DNA from: Stomoxys calcitrans
Lineage: Eukaryota > Arthropoda > Insecta > Diptera > Muscidae
DNA length: 64,000 nucleotides
Assembly (NCBI RefSeq): GCF_963082655.1
Contig: NC_081552.1
Coordinates: 6,014,648 to 6,078,647, forward strand
Direction of reading: 5' to 3'
The notes beneath the pieces are model-generated. The model ran no database searches. It was not told the origin of the DNA and saw only the letters and a program-made list of their open reading frames with translations. Both the position numbers and the translations under genes were made by a program. Of this stretch, positions 11,961 through 24,865 are shown in pieces (within the stretch, counting starts at the first letter, position 1; each line of letters starts with the position of its first letter).

Positions 11961-13992
11961 TTTATACCCTCCACCATAAGATGGGGGGTATACTAATTTC
12001 GTCATTCTGTTTGTAACTACTCGAAATATTCGTCTGAGGCCCCATAAAGTATATATATTCTTGATCGTCGTGAAATTTTATGTCGATCTAGCCATGTCCG
12101 TCCGTCTGTCCGTCCGTCCGTCCGTCCGTCCGTCCGTCCGTCCGTCCGTCCGTCCGTCCGTCCGTCCGTCCGTCCGTCCGTCCGTCCGTCCGTCCGTCCG
12201 TCCGTCCGTCTGTCTGTCGAAAGCACGCTAACTTCCGAAGGAGTAAAGCTAGCCGCTTGAAATTTTGCACAAATACTTCTTATTAGTGTAGGTCGGTTGG
12301 TATTGTAAATGGGCCATATCGGTCCATGTTTTGATATAGCTGCCATATAAACCGATCTTGGGTCTTGACTTCTTGAGCCTCTAGAGTGCGCAATTCTTAC
12401 CCGATCAGAATGAAATTTTGCACGTCGTGTTTTGTTATTATATCCAACAACTGTGCCGAGTATGGTTCAAATCGGTCCATAACCTGATATAGCTGCCATA
12501 TAAACCGATCTTGGGTCTTGACTTCTTGAGCCTCTAGAGTGCGCAATTCTTATCCGATAGGAATGAAATTTTGCACTACGTGTTTTGTTATGATATCCAA
12601 CAACTGTGCCAAGTATGGTTCAAATCGGCCCATAACCTGATATAGCTGCCATATAAACCGATCTTGGGTCTTGACTTCTTGAGCCTCTAGTGTGCGCAAT
12701 TCTTACCCGATCAGAATGAAATTTTGCACGTCGTGTTTTGTTATTATATCCAACAACTGTGCCAAGTATGGTTCAAATCGGTCCATAACCTGATATAGCT
12801 GCCATATAAACCGACCTTGGGTCTTGACTTCTTGAGCCTCTAGAGTGCGCAATTCTTATCCGATAGGAATGAAATTTTGCACGACGTGTTTTGTTATGAT
12901 ATCCAACAACTGTGCCAAGTATGGTTCAAATCGGCCCATAACCTGATATAGCTGCCATATAAACCGATCTTGGGTCTTGACTTCTTGAGCCTCTAGCGTG
13001 CACAATTCTTATCCGATCGGAATGAAATTGTGCACGACGTGTTTTGTTATGATATCCAACAACTGTGCCAAGTATGGTTCAAATCGGCCTATAACCTGAT
13101 ATAGCTGCCATATAAACCGATCTTGGGTCTTGACTTCTTGAGCCTCTAGAGTGCGCAATTCTTATCCGAATGGAATGGAATTTCGCACGACGTGGTTTGT
13201 TATGATACCCAACAACTGTGCCAAGTATGGTTTAAATCGGTTCATAACCTGATATAGCTGCCATATAAACCGATCTTGGGTCTTGACTTCTTGAGCCTCT
13301 AGAGGGCACAATTCTTATCCGATTTGAATGAATTTTTGCACGAAGTATTTCGTTATGATATCCAACAACTGTGCCAAGTATGGTCGAAATCGGTCGATAA
13401 CCTGATATAGCTGTCATATAAACAGATCTGGGGATTTGATTTCTTGAGCTTTTAGAGGGCGCAATTCCTATCCGATTTGGCTGAAATTTTGCATGACGTA
13501 TTTTATTTTTACTTTCAACAACTGTGTCAAATAAGGTTCAAATCGGTTCATAACCTGATATAGCTGCCATATAAACCGATCTGGGATCTTGACTTCTTGA
13601 CCCCTAGAGGTCGCAATTATTATCCGATATGCCTGAAATTTTGTACGACGGATCCTCTCATGACCATCAACAAACGTGTTTATAATGGTCTGAATCGTTC
13701 TATAGCCCGATACAGATCCCATATAAATCGTTCTCTCTATTTTACTTCGTGAGCCCCAATGGACGCAATTCTTATACGAATTGGCTGAAATTTTACACAG
13801 GTCTCCAACATATAATTTAATTGTGGTCCGAACCGGACCATATCTTGATATCGTTTTAATAGCAGAGCAACTCTTTTCTTATATCCTTTTTGCCTAAGAA
13901 GAGATGCCGGGAAAAGAACTCGACAAATGCGATCCATGGTGGAGGGTATATAAGATTCGGCCCGGCCGAACTTAGCACGCTTTTACTTGTTT
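11961..13992 (+). mobile_element. Largest DINE-like element, with expanded microsatellite and higher-order tandem array
   Basis: Termini are as in 3615-5087. It carries the longest GTCC run of the window and about ten or eleven 153-bp units. Between about 12390 and 12950 the units alternate in two types (…cccgatcagaatg…cacgtcgtg… and …ccgataggaatg…), and the same type returns after 306 bp (12401 and 12707). This means a two-unit block was duplicated as a whole. Open frames here are artefacts of the 51-codon period. Confidence 0.8.
12096..12218 (+). repeat. Expanded GTCC microsatellite (about 30 repeats)
   Basis: A nearly pure tetranucleotide run ending in GTCTGTCTGTC. The apparent protein of repeated GRTD on the other strand is a translation of this run. 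Confidence 0.9.
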
Positions 13993-14613
13993 TAATTTCT
14001 CTAGTTTTCGTATTTGTGAAAATTCACCACCACACCATACAGGACGGAACTCTGAGGTTCAATCTATGTGGTGCTCATCGCTGTCACGAGAAGCTTAGAT
14101 GCGAGGCATAGGACGCGTCCACTGGTTGCGGATAATGGAATGCTCAATAAGGAGCAGCTGCAACGATCTTTGCAACCCGATCTTTCCATTTTTTATGAAG
14201 GCGTAATAAAATTGAACATTAATTTGTTCATACCATATATATGTATTTTCAGTTTTAAGTCATTTCCCTATATATATTTATGTACCCTATTGTTTAGACT
14301 ATCATTTATGGTTTGGTATTTGAATCATATGACATTAAAACAAATTGTACTACCATTTAATAAAACCAAAACATTTGTGACTACCGAAAGCTAACGGAAT
14401 AATGGGTTTTCATTAAATGGAAATATCCACTTTCTGCAGTAGCAAAGACCACCAGCAGCTTATTTTCAAAGTAATAGTTGGCTGAATTTGTTTATTATTG
14501 AACTCAGGTTCGTAAATATTTTCATTCCATGTTTGTGTTTGTAATTCAGCATTATTTGACTTCCCATATGGAAATGCATATTTTAGAGAAAATTTGTATC
14601 TGTATGTACTTGT
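13993..14613. other. No gene recognised
   Basis: Short AT-rich spacer between the tandem-repeat element and the mariner remnant. A 108-codon open frame (14068-14394) has no motif that I recognise. Confidence 0.35.
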
Positions 14614-15345
14614 AAAGGGTGATTTTTTAGCTATTATCTTTTTTGCAACATTGGCTTAAATAGCTCACGCTCGTTTCGTCTTTTGTTTCACTGTCACACA
14701 TTTTCAGCTTGGTATATAATTTAACCATAAATCGTCTTACAAACGAACAACGCTTGCATATTATTGAATTTTATTATCAAACAGCGTCCATATTATGGAC
14801 GAAGCTCTTTTTGGCTCAATGGGTACGTAAATAATCAGAATTGTCGATTTTGGAGCGAAGATCAGCCAGAAGCATTGCAAGAGCTACCAATGCATCCAGA
14901 AAAAGTCACAGTTAGGTGCGGTTTATGGGCTGGTGGCATCATTGAACCGTACTTCTTCAAAGATGATGCGAATCGTAACGTAACTGCGAATGGTGAGCGC
15001 TACCGTGAGATAATATCCTACTTTTTTTGCCCAAAAGAGCTTGACTTGCATGACATGTGGTTTCAACAAGACGGTGCCATATTGAGAAGCAAGTTCGGTG
15101 AACATTTTATTTCATGTTCGCTACCGGGCAATTGGACGCCTAGATCGTGCGATTTAACGCCTTTTTGTAAGATACCGACCGAAATGTTGGAAAGAGAATG
15201 CCAAAATTGGACTAAGCGGATGGACCATTTGACGCGCAGCCACATTCAACATTAGCATGAAAAAATCTTCAAACATTGAATTATATGAACGGTACTATCG
15301 ATTCAAATAAAGATTTCATACATTTTTCTGAATTTTATGTGTGTT
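14614..15345 (+). pseudogene. Crippled mariner (Tc1/mariner) transposon
   Basis: The left end (aagggtgattttttagct) is typical of mariner relatives common in flies. At about 14735-14785 the start of a transposase is readable, but a deletion joins it directly to the catalytic domain. The frame at 14764-15255 gives 'WSEDQPEALQELPMHPEKV' and 'MWFQQDGA', the latter carrying the second catalytic Asp. The third catalytic Asp region is lost: 'CDLTPF' jumps to the C-terminal 'EMLERECQNWTKRMDHL'. The right inverted repeat is not clear. It cannot make an active enzyme. Confidence 0.8.
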
Positions 15346-16185
15346 TTTTTAAGTTTTATAAAGGAAATCTGTCAAATGAACCTATTTTAAATCTACATTA
15401 AGTTTTTGTGAATGTGTGTTAGTGTTTAGAATTCTTACCATTGATCCGCAAGTTCTTCTTGTTCTTTAATTAAATCTGTATGAAATTAATTACAATGTTG
15501 TGTTAAACTTATGCACTAAGAGCATACAATACCTTGGGAGCTATTGCTGTAAATTTCTGTATAATAGCTAATGTAGTTGTAAGGGTGATAGCGATGACAA
15601 TGATGATGACGATGGCGAAGAGACCATTCAATTGATAAACCCTATAAATGATGCCTATAGTGGTGCTGTTGACAAGCCTATCATTAACAACAATCACAAC
15701 AATGATGCAGACGACAGACAATTTGGGCAACTATGTGCAACAGTTGCAACGATTATTTGCTAATTGGTGTATTATCTACATATGTATGTAAGTGAAGTTT
15801 ATGGGTTATTAATGGCCTTTGTACATCATCAGCAGTGTTGCCAGTATTGGGGATTGGGGTTTTGTTTTCGAAAGTAAGGACTAAATTTTTGTTTTGGGGA
15901 TTTGATGGGAATTCCGTACAAAATTTGGTGATTTTTTGTTTCTGTTTAAAATTTTTTTATTTTACCTTCATTATTTTTTATATAAATTTTCTATAAACAT
16001 TTAGATAACATAAATCTGTACAATTTACACCAAGACATACTGTTGTGATTTATTTCAGCAGTAAATAGTGCAAATCACGATTAACTGGTTATTATTAACT
16101 GTAATCGCGTGATATCGATAACCATCCAGGAAAACTTTGCACTGAAATCCTATCCAGAACATATGACTTGCACTGGATAAGATAA
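15346..16185. other. No gene recognised
   Basis: AT-rich sequence with scattered GAT/GAC-rich words at 15580-15620. No exon or complete mobile element is visible. Confidence 0.35.
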
Positions 16186-17080
16186 AACAAGTAAGCTCGT
16201 GCTAAGTTCAGCCGGGTCGAATCTTATATAGCCTCCACCATTGATCGCATTTGTCGAGTTTTATGCGCGGTATCTCCTTTTAGACAAACATAGAATATTG
16301 AATAAGAAATGTTATGCTATTGGAGCTATATTAAGTTATAGTCCGATTCGGACCATAAATGAATGCTGAACATTGTAGAAGTCATTGTGTAATATATCAG
16401 TTCATTCGGATAAGAATTGCGCTTTATAGGGGCTCAAGAGCAAAATCGGGAGATAAGTTTATATGGGAGCTGTATCAAGCTATTGATCGATTCAGACCAT
16501 ATTAGACACGTTGTACAAAATTTCAGCCAAATCGGATGAGAATTGCGTCATCTAGAGGTTCAAGAAGTCAAGATCCCAGATCGGTTTATATGGCAGCTAT
16601 ACCAGGTTCTATACCAAATTACCCCATACTTAGCACAGTTATTGGAAGTCATAACAAAACACCTCATGCAGAATTTCAGCCAAATCGGATGAGAATTGCG
16701 CGCTCTATTGGCTCAAGAAGTCAAGATCCAATATGACAGCTATACCAGATAATGAACCAATTTGAACCATACTTAGCACATTTGTTGAAAGTGATACCAA
16801 AACACTACGTGCAAAATTTCAGTTAAATCGGACGCCCTCTAGAAGCTCAAGAAGTCAAGACCGAAGATCGGTTTATATGGCAGCTATATCATTAATACCA
16901 TACTAAGCGTAGTTGTTGGAAGTGCTACCAAAACACTACGTGCAAAATTTCAATAAAATCGGATAAGAATTGCGCCTTCTAGAGGCTCAAGAAGTCAAGA
17001 CCCAAGATCGGTTTCAAGAGGTGTTACAAACAGAATGACGAAATTAGTATACCCCCATCCTATGGTGGAGGGTATAAAAA
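16186..17080 (-). mobile_element. DINE-like element, reversed, microsatellite lost
   Basis: It runs from 'aacaagtaagctcgtgctaa' (reversed right end) to 'cctatggtggagggtataaa' (reversed left end). The GTCC run and core have been deleted, because unit sequence joins directly to 'aagaggtgttacaaacagaa'. Confidence 0.75.
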
Positions 17081-17574
17081 CACAACCACTGTACCAATGA
17101 AATATTTTGTTCATATTAATTTGTTTATCAAAAAATTTCCCTATATCCCTATTTTTTATTATAGCTATCGATAATTGCAACATTAGATTTTTCGACATTT
17201 CTTTCGACATTTCTAATAATAAATATCGATTGTATTGATACAATCGTTAAAAAGAAGTAATATCAATGGACAGATCGAATAAAACGAATTTAATAAAGTC
17301 AGTTGGAAGTCATAAGAAAAATCATTGTAAAAAATTTTAGACCAATCGGATGAAAATTGCGCCCTCTATAGACACAATGTATCTTATAGGATATATTCAC
17401 TGTCGGAGCGCAAATTTTTGTTCAATTTTGCAAAAATTTGAACTTTGCCGATAGTATCGATGGGAAAAATATCAAAGGATACCTCGACCTAGAATTTTTC
17501 TACTGCAGTTCTATTTTTGGGTAATTTTCTATTTATTCGTTGTTAAGACGTTAATATAACCCCCAATACTTCGA

Positions 17575-18165
17575 TCTTTTGATTTAAGGTATCAGGCCCT
17601 AAAAGCCGCATTTATTGCCCGGTTCCACACTGTTAGGTGTCCATCCCGAATATGGTTTAGATCGGACCATTTTTGTATAGCGCCCAAAAAGATAGATCTC
17701 CATATTGAAGGCCTTTCACCCATAATTAGCGAATTTATTACCTATGTTAAAGCCCTTTATATCCTCACCGAATATGATGATGTTTGGATCACATTTAGAT
17801 AAAGAGGTCATATATATCGATATCCCGATTTAATGTCTTGAACCCATATAAGACCCTTTTGTTACCCAATATGGTTGAAATTTTGAAGTGTAGTTTGTGG
17901 CGAGTTGGGTCTAGTTCGGACCAAATGTCGATATAGCTGCTGCAGGTTCATAATGGTCCACTTTCCCACAATTGAATGTGGAGATAGCGATCCTCATCAA
18001 TCTCAAAGGGCCATTGGTCATATAAAGGCGCCGATTACTCTTGTCATATCGAGTTTTACAGGTACTGTTCATAGTTATCCCGTACGGAATTTAAACATTG
18101 GATACCTACCACCTCGTGGGCCCGCGTGGAACTCAACACGTTTGACTTCTTATAGTCATGTTAAA
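17575..18165 (+). repeat. Degenerate copy of a second DINE-like subfamily
   Basis: The wording 'gcatttattgcccggtt', 'tcggaccatttttgtatagc' and a final 'cctaccacctcgtgggcc' resembles the subfamily seen at 43876-45020. Neither terminus is intact. Confidence 0.45.
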
Positions 18166-18214
18166 ACTTCTTGAAAAAATAGTGTCGCTAAACGTTACAC
18201 CGTTCAGACACCGG

Positions 18215-18530
18215 ACACTGCTTTTCTCGAGTTCTTTTCCCGATATCCCTTTTTAGGCAAACAAGGAAATAGAATAAAAGAAAATAGTTGCTATGCTATT
18301 GGAGGTACATTAAGTTATGGTCCGATTCGGACAAGAAGTAAAATATGGAGATCGGTTTATATGGGTGCTGTATCAGGCTATAGCACTATTCAAACCATAT
18401 TTGACACGTATATTACTCAAATCAATTGATTTGATTGCGCCAAATCGGGCGCAATTATTAAGCCCTCTAGAGGCTCAAGAAGTCAAGATCTCAGATTTGA
18501 GCCATATTTGGCACAGTTATTGGAAGCCTC
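18215..18530 (-). repeat. Fragment of DINE-like element, reversed
   Basis: It contains 'gagttcttttcccgatatcc' and 'gctattggaggtacattaag', the right-hand portion of the family in reverse. It ends at about 18530, where LINE sequence begins. Confidence 0.6.
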
Positions 18531-18547
18531 GAACTCGACCTCAAGGT

Positions 18548-18895
18548 TCATTTCAGGTATCCGATCGGAAATCTCTTCCGTTCCTTCCAGGTTTCCCGTC
18601 TACATGGTGTCCAACATCTGTTTTCCTTTTCAGTACGCTTCTGAATGTGACACTTCCAATTCAGTTTCCTGTCCAAGATCACACCTAAGCATTTGACCTT
18701 GCCATATATCGAAATCGAATATTGACCCACCTCCGTCTTCCTCGTGAACAGGTATATTCCAGTCTGGGTTTACATTGGGACCTCTTGCTCTAGCCCAGTC
18801 ATATGTTGTATGCAAGACCCTTTCGGCCGTTCTGCATAGGAGGTTCGGATCCTTACCCCTAAAATGTATTATTACATCGTCTGCTACCCGGGTTC
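18548..18895 (-). pseudogene. LINE reverse-transcriptase fragment
   Basis: On the minus strand 'VADDVIIHFRGKDPN' marks the catalytic box of a non-LTR reverse transcriptase, with Val in place of the usual aromatic residue. It is followed by 'RARGPNVNPD' and, after a frameshift, 'KCLGVILDRKLNW'. These are ordered as in LOA/I/jockey-type LINEs. The fragment is truncated on both sides and frameshifted. Confidence 0.7.
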
Positions 18896-21675
18896 AAATC
18901 CAGGAGTGGCCATATCCATATCTAAACCTGATTCAAAACTTACCCAAACCATATCCAATCCTTGTCCAATACATATCGAATATCCCAACTGTATTCAATC
19001 TTTATACTATACGTTTATGTAATTGCTATCCAAAACTTAAAATAGAACAAATTTACTAAAAACTAATTCTAGTTTTAGTCCACATTCAATGTATCTTCTA
19101 CCCATAATTAATCCATTTACTGTCTATTATCGACTCACATTAAAATCACACCCATTCCAAATACAATCCATATAAAACATGAATTCGGAGATGAGTCATC
19201 TTGAATTATAGCTTTGTAATTTTTGATATGTACTGTATACTCTCCAATCACAATGTTTGAACGAACGCACACAATATTCTTCATCTTGTTTTGAAGAGTT
19301 TGTAAGGTTAAGTATATTGGATACATACTGAACTTCAGAGTCGAAAGCCTCAAAAGTTAATTGGTAGTCAATCCAATGAAGAATATTGGACCTTTTTTGG
19401 AAGCCTTCTTGTCCATTGGACACTGTTATCATAAACCAAAAAAAAAAAAAAAATATTTCTCTACTCAACAGGTAATCACTGCATCGTCTATGATAATTTC
19501 CACATCCCAACATTACTTAATAAGTTAAATTTAAGCCCATTGATTTATCAAATCCCATTGAATTGTCTGCCAACAAATGAGTACTAGTGGCAATTTTGGA
19601 GTACATACCAATAACAAGTAAAACCACACAATACAAACATGTAATAAAAATACAATGTGTCTCAGCTTACTTTTGGGCAAGAGCTTGCTTCTAAAGTTTA
19701 AGTGACCGGCGGCGAGTAATTAAAAACCAATTGCATACCTTGCGATTTCTCTCGGATTTCTTCAACACGTTTCGTTGCGTTGTGAGCCCGGCTCTTAAAG
19801 TAATTTAATCACTCACCATGGGTTTTTCGGATGGTGAACATAAAGTGAACTCAATACTTGTTGGTATAACTTATGGCCCACGCGTCATTTAGGCAAATGG
19901 AGAGACAGACAGACAGACATACAGACCGTCTTTCGACAGCTATTGTCCAGATCAACAATACTAAAAACCAATGGGTTGATTGCAGCGATTTTGGCATGGT
20001 TGGCTAAGGTACTTGGTGAAGCGTGAGCACTTTTTTATTGCATTGTTTGAAGACTGGAGGGGTTAGGGGCTAGGCTTGTATTCCTATGTCCAATGTATTA
20101 CTGGTCGACCTTCACTTTGAAAAGTTGTTTTTTCGAGTACTTTTGATATTTACGTGTATTTTTCGGGCAATTGAGAACTTCTTAAGGTCGTTGAGCGCAA
20201 TTATTTATAAAACTCATCAACAAAAATGTTTAAGAAATTTTTTTGCTCAAAAGCATCAATTTAATGACAAATTGGGCGTAGTTGTAAAACAGTAAGAATA
20301 AAGTACGAAAAACGTAAAAATGAAATAAAAATGCAATTTTTTAACCTTTTTTTGGTCTTCTCTTGAACATTGATTGTTTGAATTATTATGGCATTGCCTT
20401 ATTACGCTAAGTTTGGTTATTCTTCTCAGATAGTCGCAGTATGCTTAAATATTGCTGGACTGTTTGCAGTCACGTTTTTTTCTGTTTATTGAGATTATTC
20501 AACTTTAGGTTATGCAAACATTCAAAAATTAACTTTTTTAGAATGAAAAGTAATATGATTATCGATGTACGAGGGTCGGTATTTGATGTTTTAATGTAAC
20601 CATAGCTTTGAAGAACTCGCACAATAAAATCTAAGTGTAAATAGGGGAGGGTGTTAATTAAGTTAACTGATAACTGGCATGGCAACTTTTCTCATTCTTC
20701 CGGCGTACCAGTGCCCCGTATATTAGCAGTAGTCTCATTATGGGCTAGTGCACTAGGATGAGTCAATTTCGGCGATTGTCAAAATCGTAATCTATTAAAA
20801 ATTTTAAGAAGTTTTGCAGAAGAAACCATGGATCGAAAGCCAAAATCACTGTGAATATAGCTTCTAGGCTTGAAAAAAGAGCGTGATTAAACCAAAACTA
20901 ACTCATGCCTCAGTCATTTTCAAGTTTCTGTGCCTGTTAGGGCGAATATCATTTTAATTTTAAAATTTTCGTTTCTTTCTCTTTCGAAATGCGTTCAATG
21001 ATTGGAGATTTCCTGTAATGGAATAGGAAAGCCAGAGATCACCACACACACCAAACACTATGGGACGCGTTTCGTCTATGATTAGAAGACTTTTCAACCA
21101 TGTGGCCATGTGTGAAGGCTTCAAGGGCCGTTCGTTGGTATATTGTACTTAAATCGTATTTATTGCGAAAACGTCTCTAAGATATAAACTCCACTTTATC
21201 CACGCTCGACAACCCTGTCTGCTAGCTGTTTCTTTCCCAACGCATGTGCAACATATGAACATAAGAATATTCTAGATATTCGGCCCATAGACATACAGAT
21301 TAAGTATGAGGCTGCCTATGCAGCTATGAGACATGAGGCAATGGAAGAGGGGATAGAGGATAGGAATGGGTGATATCTGGATGAAATGGAAGAGTTTTCG
21401 GATCAGATACTTGAGACAACAATTGAGGTCTAGGCTTTGCTGCCAGCAGAAAGGACTTAGATTGACGGAACTCTGGAAGTTCACGCTACACGGATAAATT
21501 AAAGCTATAGGACAGAGTGGTCATGGACATCTAAAAAATGAAATATGATATACTCATGCGTAGTTAATTTTATTTGAATAAAGTTACTTTTCTAACTAAT
21601 CAAGAATTAATAACTAATAGTTGATAAATATCATGAACTAACTTGTATTATGTAATTAAGCATTTTTCTAAGTGT
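18896..21675. other. 2.8 kb with no gene recognised
   Basis: AT-rich. Open frames are at most about 105 codons, with no conserved motif. A poly-A run is at 19438-19453 and a GACA run at 19905-19925. A gene with short exons could be hidden here, but I cannot support one. Confidence 0.35.
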
Positions 21676-21793
21676 TTCGGAGGCGGGGATAACCACAGCT
21701 GAAATTTTTTTCTGATGTTCTCGTCCAGATTCGAACCCAGAAGTTCAGCGCCTTAGGCGGACGTTTGCAAGTCTCTGCGCTACGGTGTTTTCC
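21676..21793 (-). mobile_element. 5' fragment of tRNA-derived SINE
   Basis: Matches the promoter-bearing end of the SINE at 9547-9854 (…ttcgaacccag… and …ctctgcgctacggtg…). Only the tRNA-like head is present, and it is diverged. Confidence 0.65.
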
Positions 21794-22482
21794 AATGCAG
21801 GCAGCACGGAATTCCTGACATAGATCTATTTGGAGATATTTCGTGGATTTTGAACGCACAACAAGCCGATTAAGGTGATTCCGCATCTTCTTTTCAACCT
21901 AAACTAACCTTACCTATTTCAATGACAAACTGAGAAGTTTGGTTTATATAGGAGCAAAAAAAGTTTTTTGTTGAAAAGCGGAAGCTCGACTTTGTTTCTT
22001 TGGCTTTTGGTTTCTTGAACGAAACTATTTAGAAATTTTCGAAGATCACGATTTTAACAACCTTTTGGTGTGTATGTTTTGGCCCTTTGAAGATCCAGAA
22101 AATTATGTTTAGATTTACTCCTCACTTTTTACCAAGCATTCTCCTGCACAAGTAGAATTCGAGAAGTGCCTTTAGGTTACTTTCCTCGGCAAAAATTAGA
22201 CTCCTTGAGCCGTTTGCGTTGTTAAATGCCTTTTGGTCACATGATCGCAAGTTCGCATAGTTAACCCAGCCTCTCTAAGTACTGCCCTGCTCTAAGTACT
22301 CTGATCTAGAACTGAACTGCTCTAAGTATTCTGATCTGTGACTATTAAGTAAGTCTTGGGGTTTGTTGTATTTAGAGACCTTTAGTGAAATTTTACGTTT
22401 TTAATGGGTTTTTAATACTTTTTCGACAAAGGATACAAAACAAAGCCAAAATCTGAAATCTATCATATTATTACTTACTAGC

Positions 22483-24057
22483 TGATCCATAGTGGAACTA
22501 CTACTATATATGGAACAAAATTATCCTTTGAATATTAATATTCGGCAACTAAAGAGCTTTTAGTGAAATGCCATGCTACAAAAATGGTATATCGCTTGAC
22601 TAACAGTATAACAATATAACTGCCTTTATCTAAATCCATATGCATTTTTCGCTCGGAGGGTTTAGGACCATTCTTAAAAGACTTTATTTGAGCCCGATAT
22701 TCTCATGTGGATTTTGGGAGTGGGAAAGCACCAAGGGTGGTGGATGGTGGGTTAAGGGTGTAGTGTGAAACCCAAAAACGTGGTCCTGAAAGTGAGTATC
22801 AATTTCGTGCTCTGCTCCCAAATACCATTCAATTGAGCCTTATATAGCAATGGTCGGTAAATATATATGTCAGATTTAGGGGTGTTTTGGGGGGTGGTGT
22901 GGTCCCCAAACACTTAACCCTGAAAAATATATCAGCATCGGGATCTGCTCTCAAATATCATTTATTTAAACCTTATTTATATTGCCATTGGTTTAAGGGG
23001 AGTTTATGGGATGAAGTGTCCCCAGATACTTGACCCCAACAATTGGTTATGAAATTAGTTTTTCAATCTCAAATACCTTTCATTTAAGCCACATATTACC
23101 ATGGTCGGTAAATTGGTAAATCGATGTCCTAAATACATGGTCACACATTTGGATATCAGATTCGTATTCTACTCCCAAATACCTTTATTTGAGCCACATA
23201 TGAGAAAGTGGTAGACCTCCAGAAAATTGGTCCCGAAAGTGGGTATAAATTTTGCGCTCTACTCCCCAGTAACTGTCATTTGACACCCAGAAGCTCTTAG
23301 CCCTAAAAATTAAAAGCAATGTAAAATACTCTCAAATATCATTTACTATCAATAGCGAGCTCCACTCTCAGTTTGAGAAAATACTGCCTATTTGGGGTTT
23401 GTTATGGTAGTGGGACGTCCCCTAGACAATTGGTCCCGAATGTTGATATCAGATTCACGCTATACTCCCAAATACCTTTAATTTGAGCCCCATTTTTCCA
23501 TAGTTGGCAAACATGTTCGGATTGGTGGGTGTTTTGGGGAATGGGGCGGCCACTCAGTGACATGGCTTTGAAAATATACATCAGATTCGTGTTCTACTCT
23601 AAAAAACCTCTTATTTGAGCCTCAAATTGCAATGGTCAGAAAATTCTTCCAATTTGGGTGGTGTTATGGGGGTGGGGGGGCCCCATAGACACTTTTCCCG
23701 AATTGCTATAGTCGTAAATTTGTCCTCTTTGGGGGATGTTCTCGGGAATGGGCGGCCTCCAAACACTTGGTCCCACATCTGGATATCAGATTTGTATTCT
23801 ACACTCAAATACCTTTTATTTAAGCCCCATATTGCGATGGTCAGTAAATAAGTCCTGTTTGGGAGGAGTTTTTGGGAAGGGGTGGACTCCCAGAAATTTG
23901 GTCTCACATTTGGATATCAGATTAGTATTCTACTCGCAAATACCTTTCATTTTAATCCCATATTGCCATGGTCGGTCAATATGTCCGATTTAGGGGTATT
24001 TTTTGGGGGTTGGGGTGGTCCCCCAAACACTTGGTCCGACAATTGGATATCAGATAC
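22483..24057 (+). repeat. Tandem-unit dispersed element, left part, split by the BEL insertion
   Basis: The left end 'actagctgatcc' is followed from about 22650 by about ten diverged units of roughly 105-135 bp. Shared words are 'caaatacctttcatttgagc', 'ccatattgccatggtcggta' and 'gggtggggtggtccccc'. This family is different from the 153-bp DINE-like one. It continues after the retrotransposon at 34284. A related array occurs at 55376-55960. No protein is encoded. The class is unknown to me. Confidence 0.7.
24053..24057. repeat. Target-site duplication GATAC, left
   Basis: GATAC lies directly before the 5' LTR and again directly after the 3' LTR (34284-34288). This is the 5-bp duplication expected for BEL/Pao integration. 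Confidence 0.9.
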
Positions 24058-24845
24058 TGTTCAAGGTACGTTTGAACATGAAGTCATGTGCACCCATGTG
24101 CAGACATGCGTTCACGTATGCACATGACCCACTGTGCATAACGGTACATTGAAGTAAGTTCTTAATCGCTGATTCCGCCTTGATTTCATATTTGTTTACC
24201 TGGAATTGTTGCTTGTAGCTTGGAAAGTTGACCGTTTTCGCGGGGTCCAAGTGACAAGCAACAACCAGAAAAAGATCAGTCTCGTTTTAAATCTCAAACC
24301 CGCGCATCGTATTCTCTCCCCCTCAAAGTGAAAACCCAAGTGAAGTGAAAAGTAAAAAGTGAACATACATACAAACATATATAACTAGAGTGAACATTGC
24401 AACAATAAACTTTGAAACAGTGAACTAATATATTTAACATTTTAGATACAAAGTGACACAATAACAACCGACTCAAAAACCAAATCTACACTCGACCCAC
24501 AATTGCAACATCACAACAACCATAAGTGCGGGACACAACATACAACACCAACTAATTCTAATATTGCAAACCCCCCACCTGTTAAATACAATGTCTATCT
24601 ACTACAATCAACTATACTCATAATTTAAATTTTAATCTACTTACTACTGCTACTTAAATCTATGAATTGTGCTATCTAAACCTAAATATTTGCTACTTAA
24701 ACACTACGATCTACTTATAACTAATGAATTTAAATAACATAGAAAAGAACATCACAATAAACAATCACCACCACATTTGAATTTTAAACATAAAACTTCC
24801 TATGTTTTATTTCGGAAGGCAAAACCCTTAGTTTGACCCCAGACA
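24058..24845 (+). repeat. 5' LTR
   Basis: Begins TGTTCAAGG and ends CCCCAGACA. It contains an initiator-like TCAGT at 24276-24280, which could be the transcription start of a TATA-less fly promoter, a TATATAA word at about 24377, and an AATAAA at 24404-24409 that may act as the poly(A) signal. The assignment of U3, R and U5 is inference. Confidence 0.95.
24276..24280 (+). promoter_or_regulatory. Possible LTR initiator (TCAGT)
   Basis: It matches the insect Inr consensus, about 130 bases before an AATAAA in the same LTR, as expected for a short R region. There is no direct evidence of transcription. Confidence 0.4.
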
Positions 24846-24847
24846 TT

Positions 24848-24865
24848 TGGTCCTTCGAACCGGAT
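24848..24865 (+). promoter_or_regulatory. Primer-binding site
   Basis: TGGTCCTTCGAACCGGAT starts two bases after the LTR. The leading TGG pairs with the CCA end of a tRNA, as required to prime minus-strand DNA. I could not assign the tRNA species with confidence. Confidence 0.75.

Noticed and set aside
12017..12346. Minus-strand proteins made of repeated GRTD residues (also at 10099-10293)
   Set aside because: They are translations of the GTCC microsatellite inside DINE-like elements.
14764..15255. Functional mariner transposase
   Set aside because: The central region and the third catalytic Asp are deleted.
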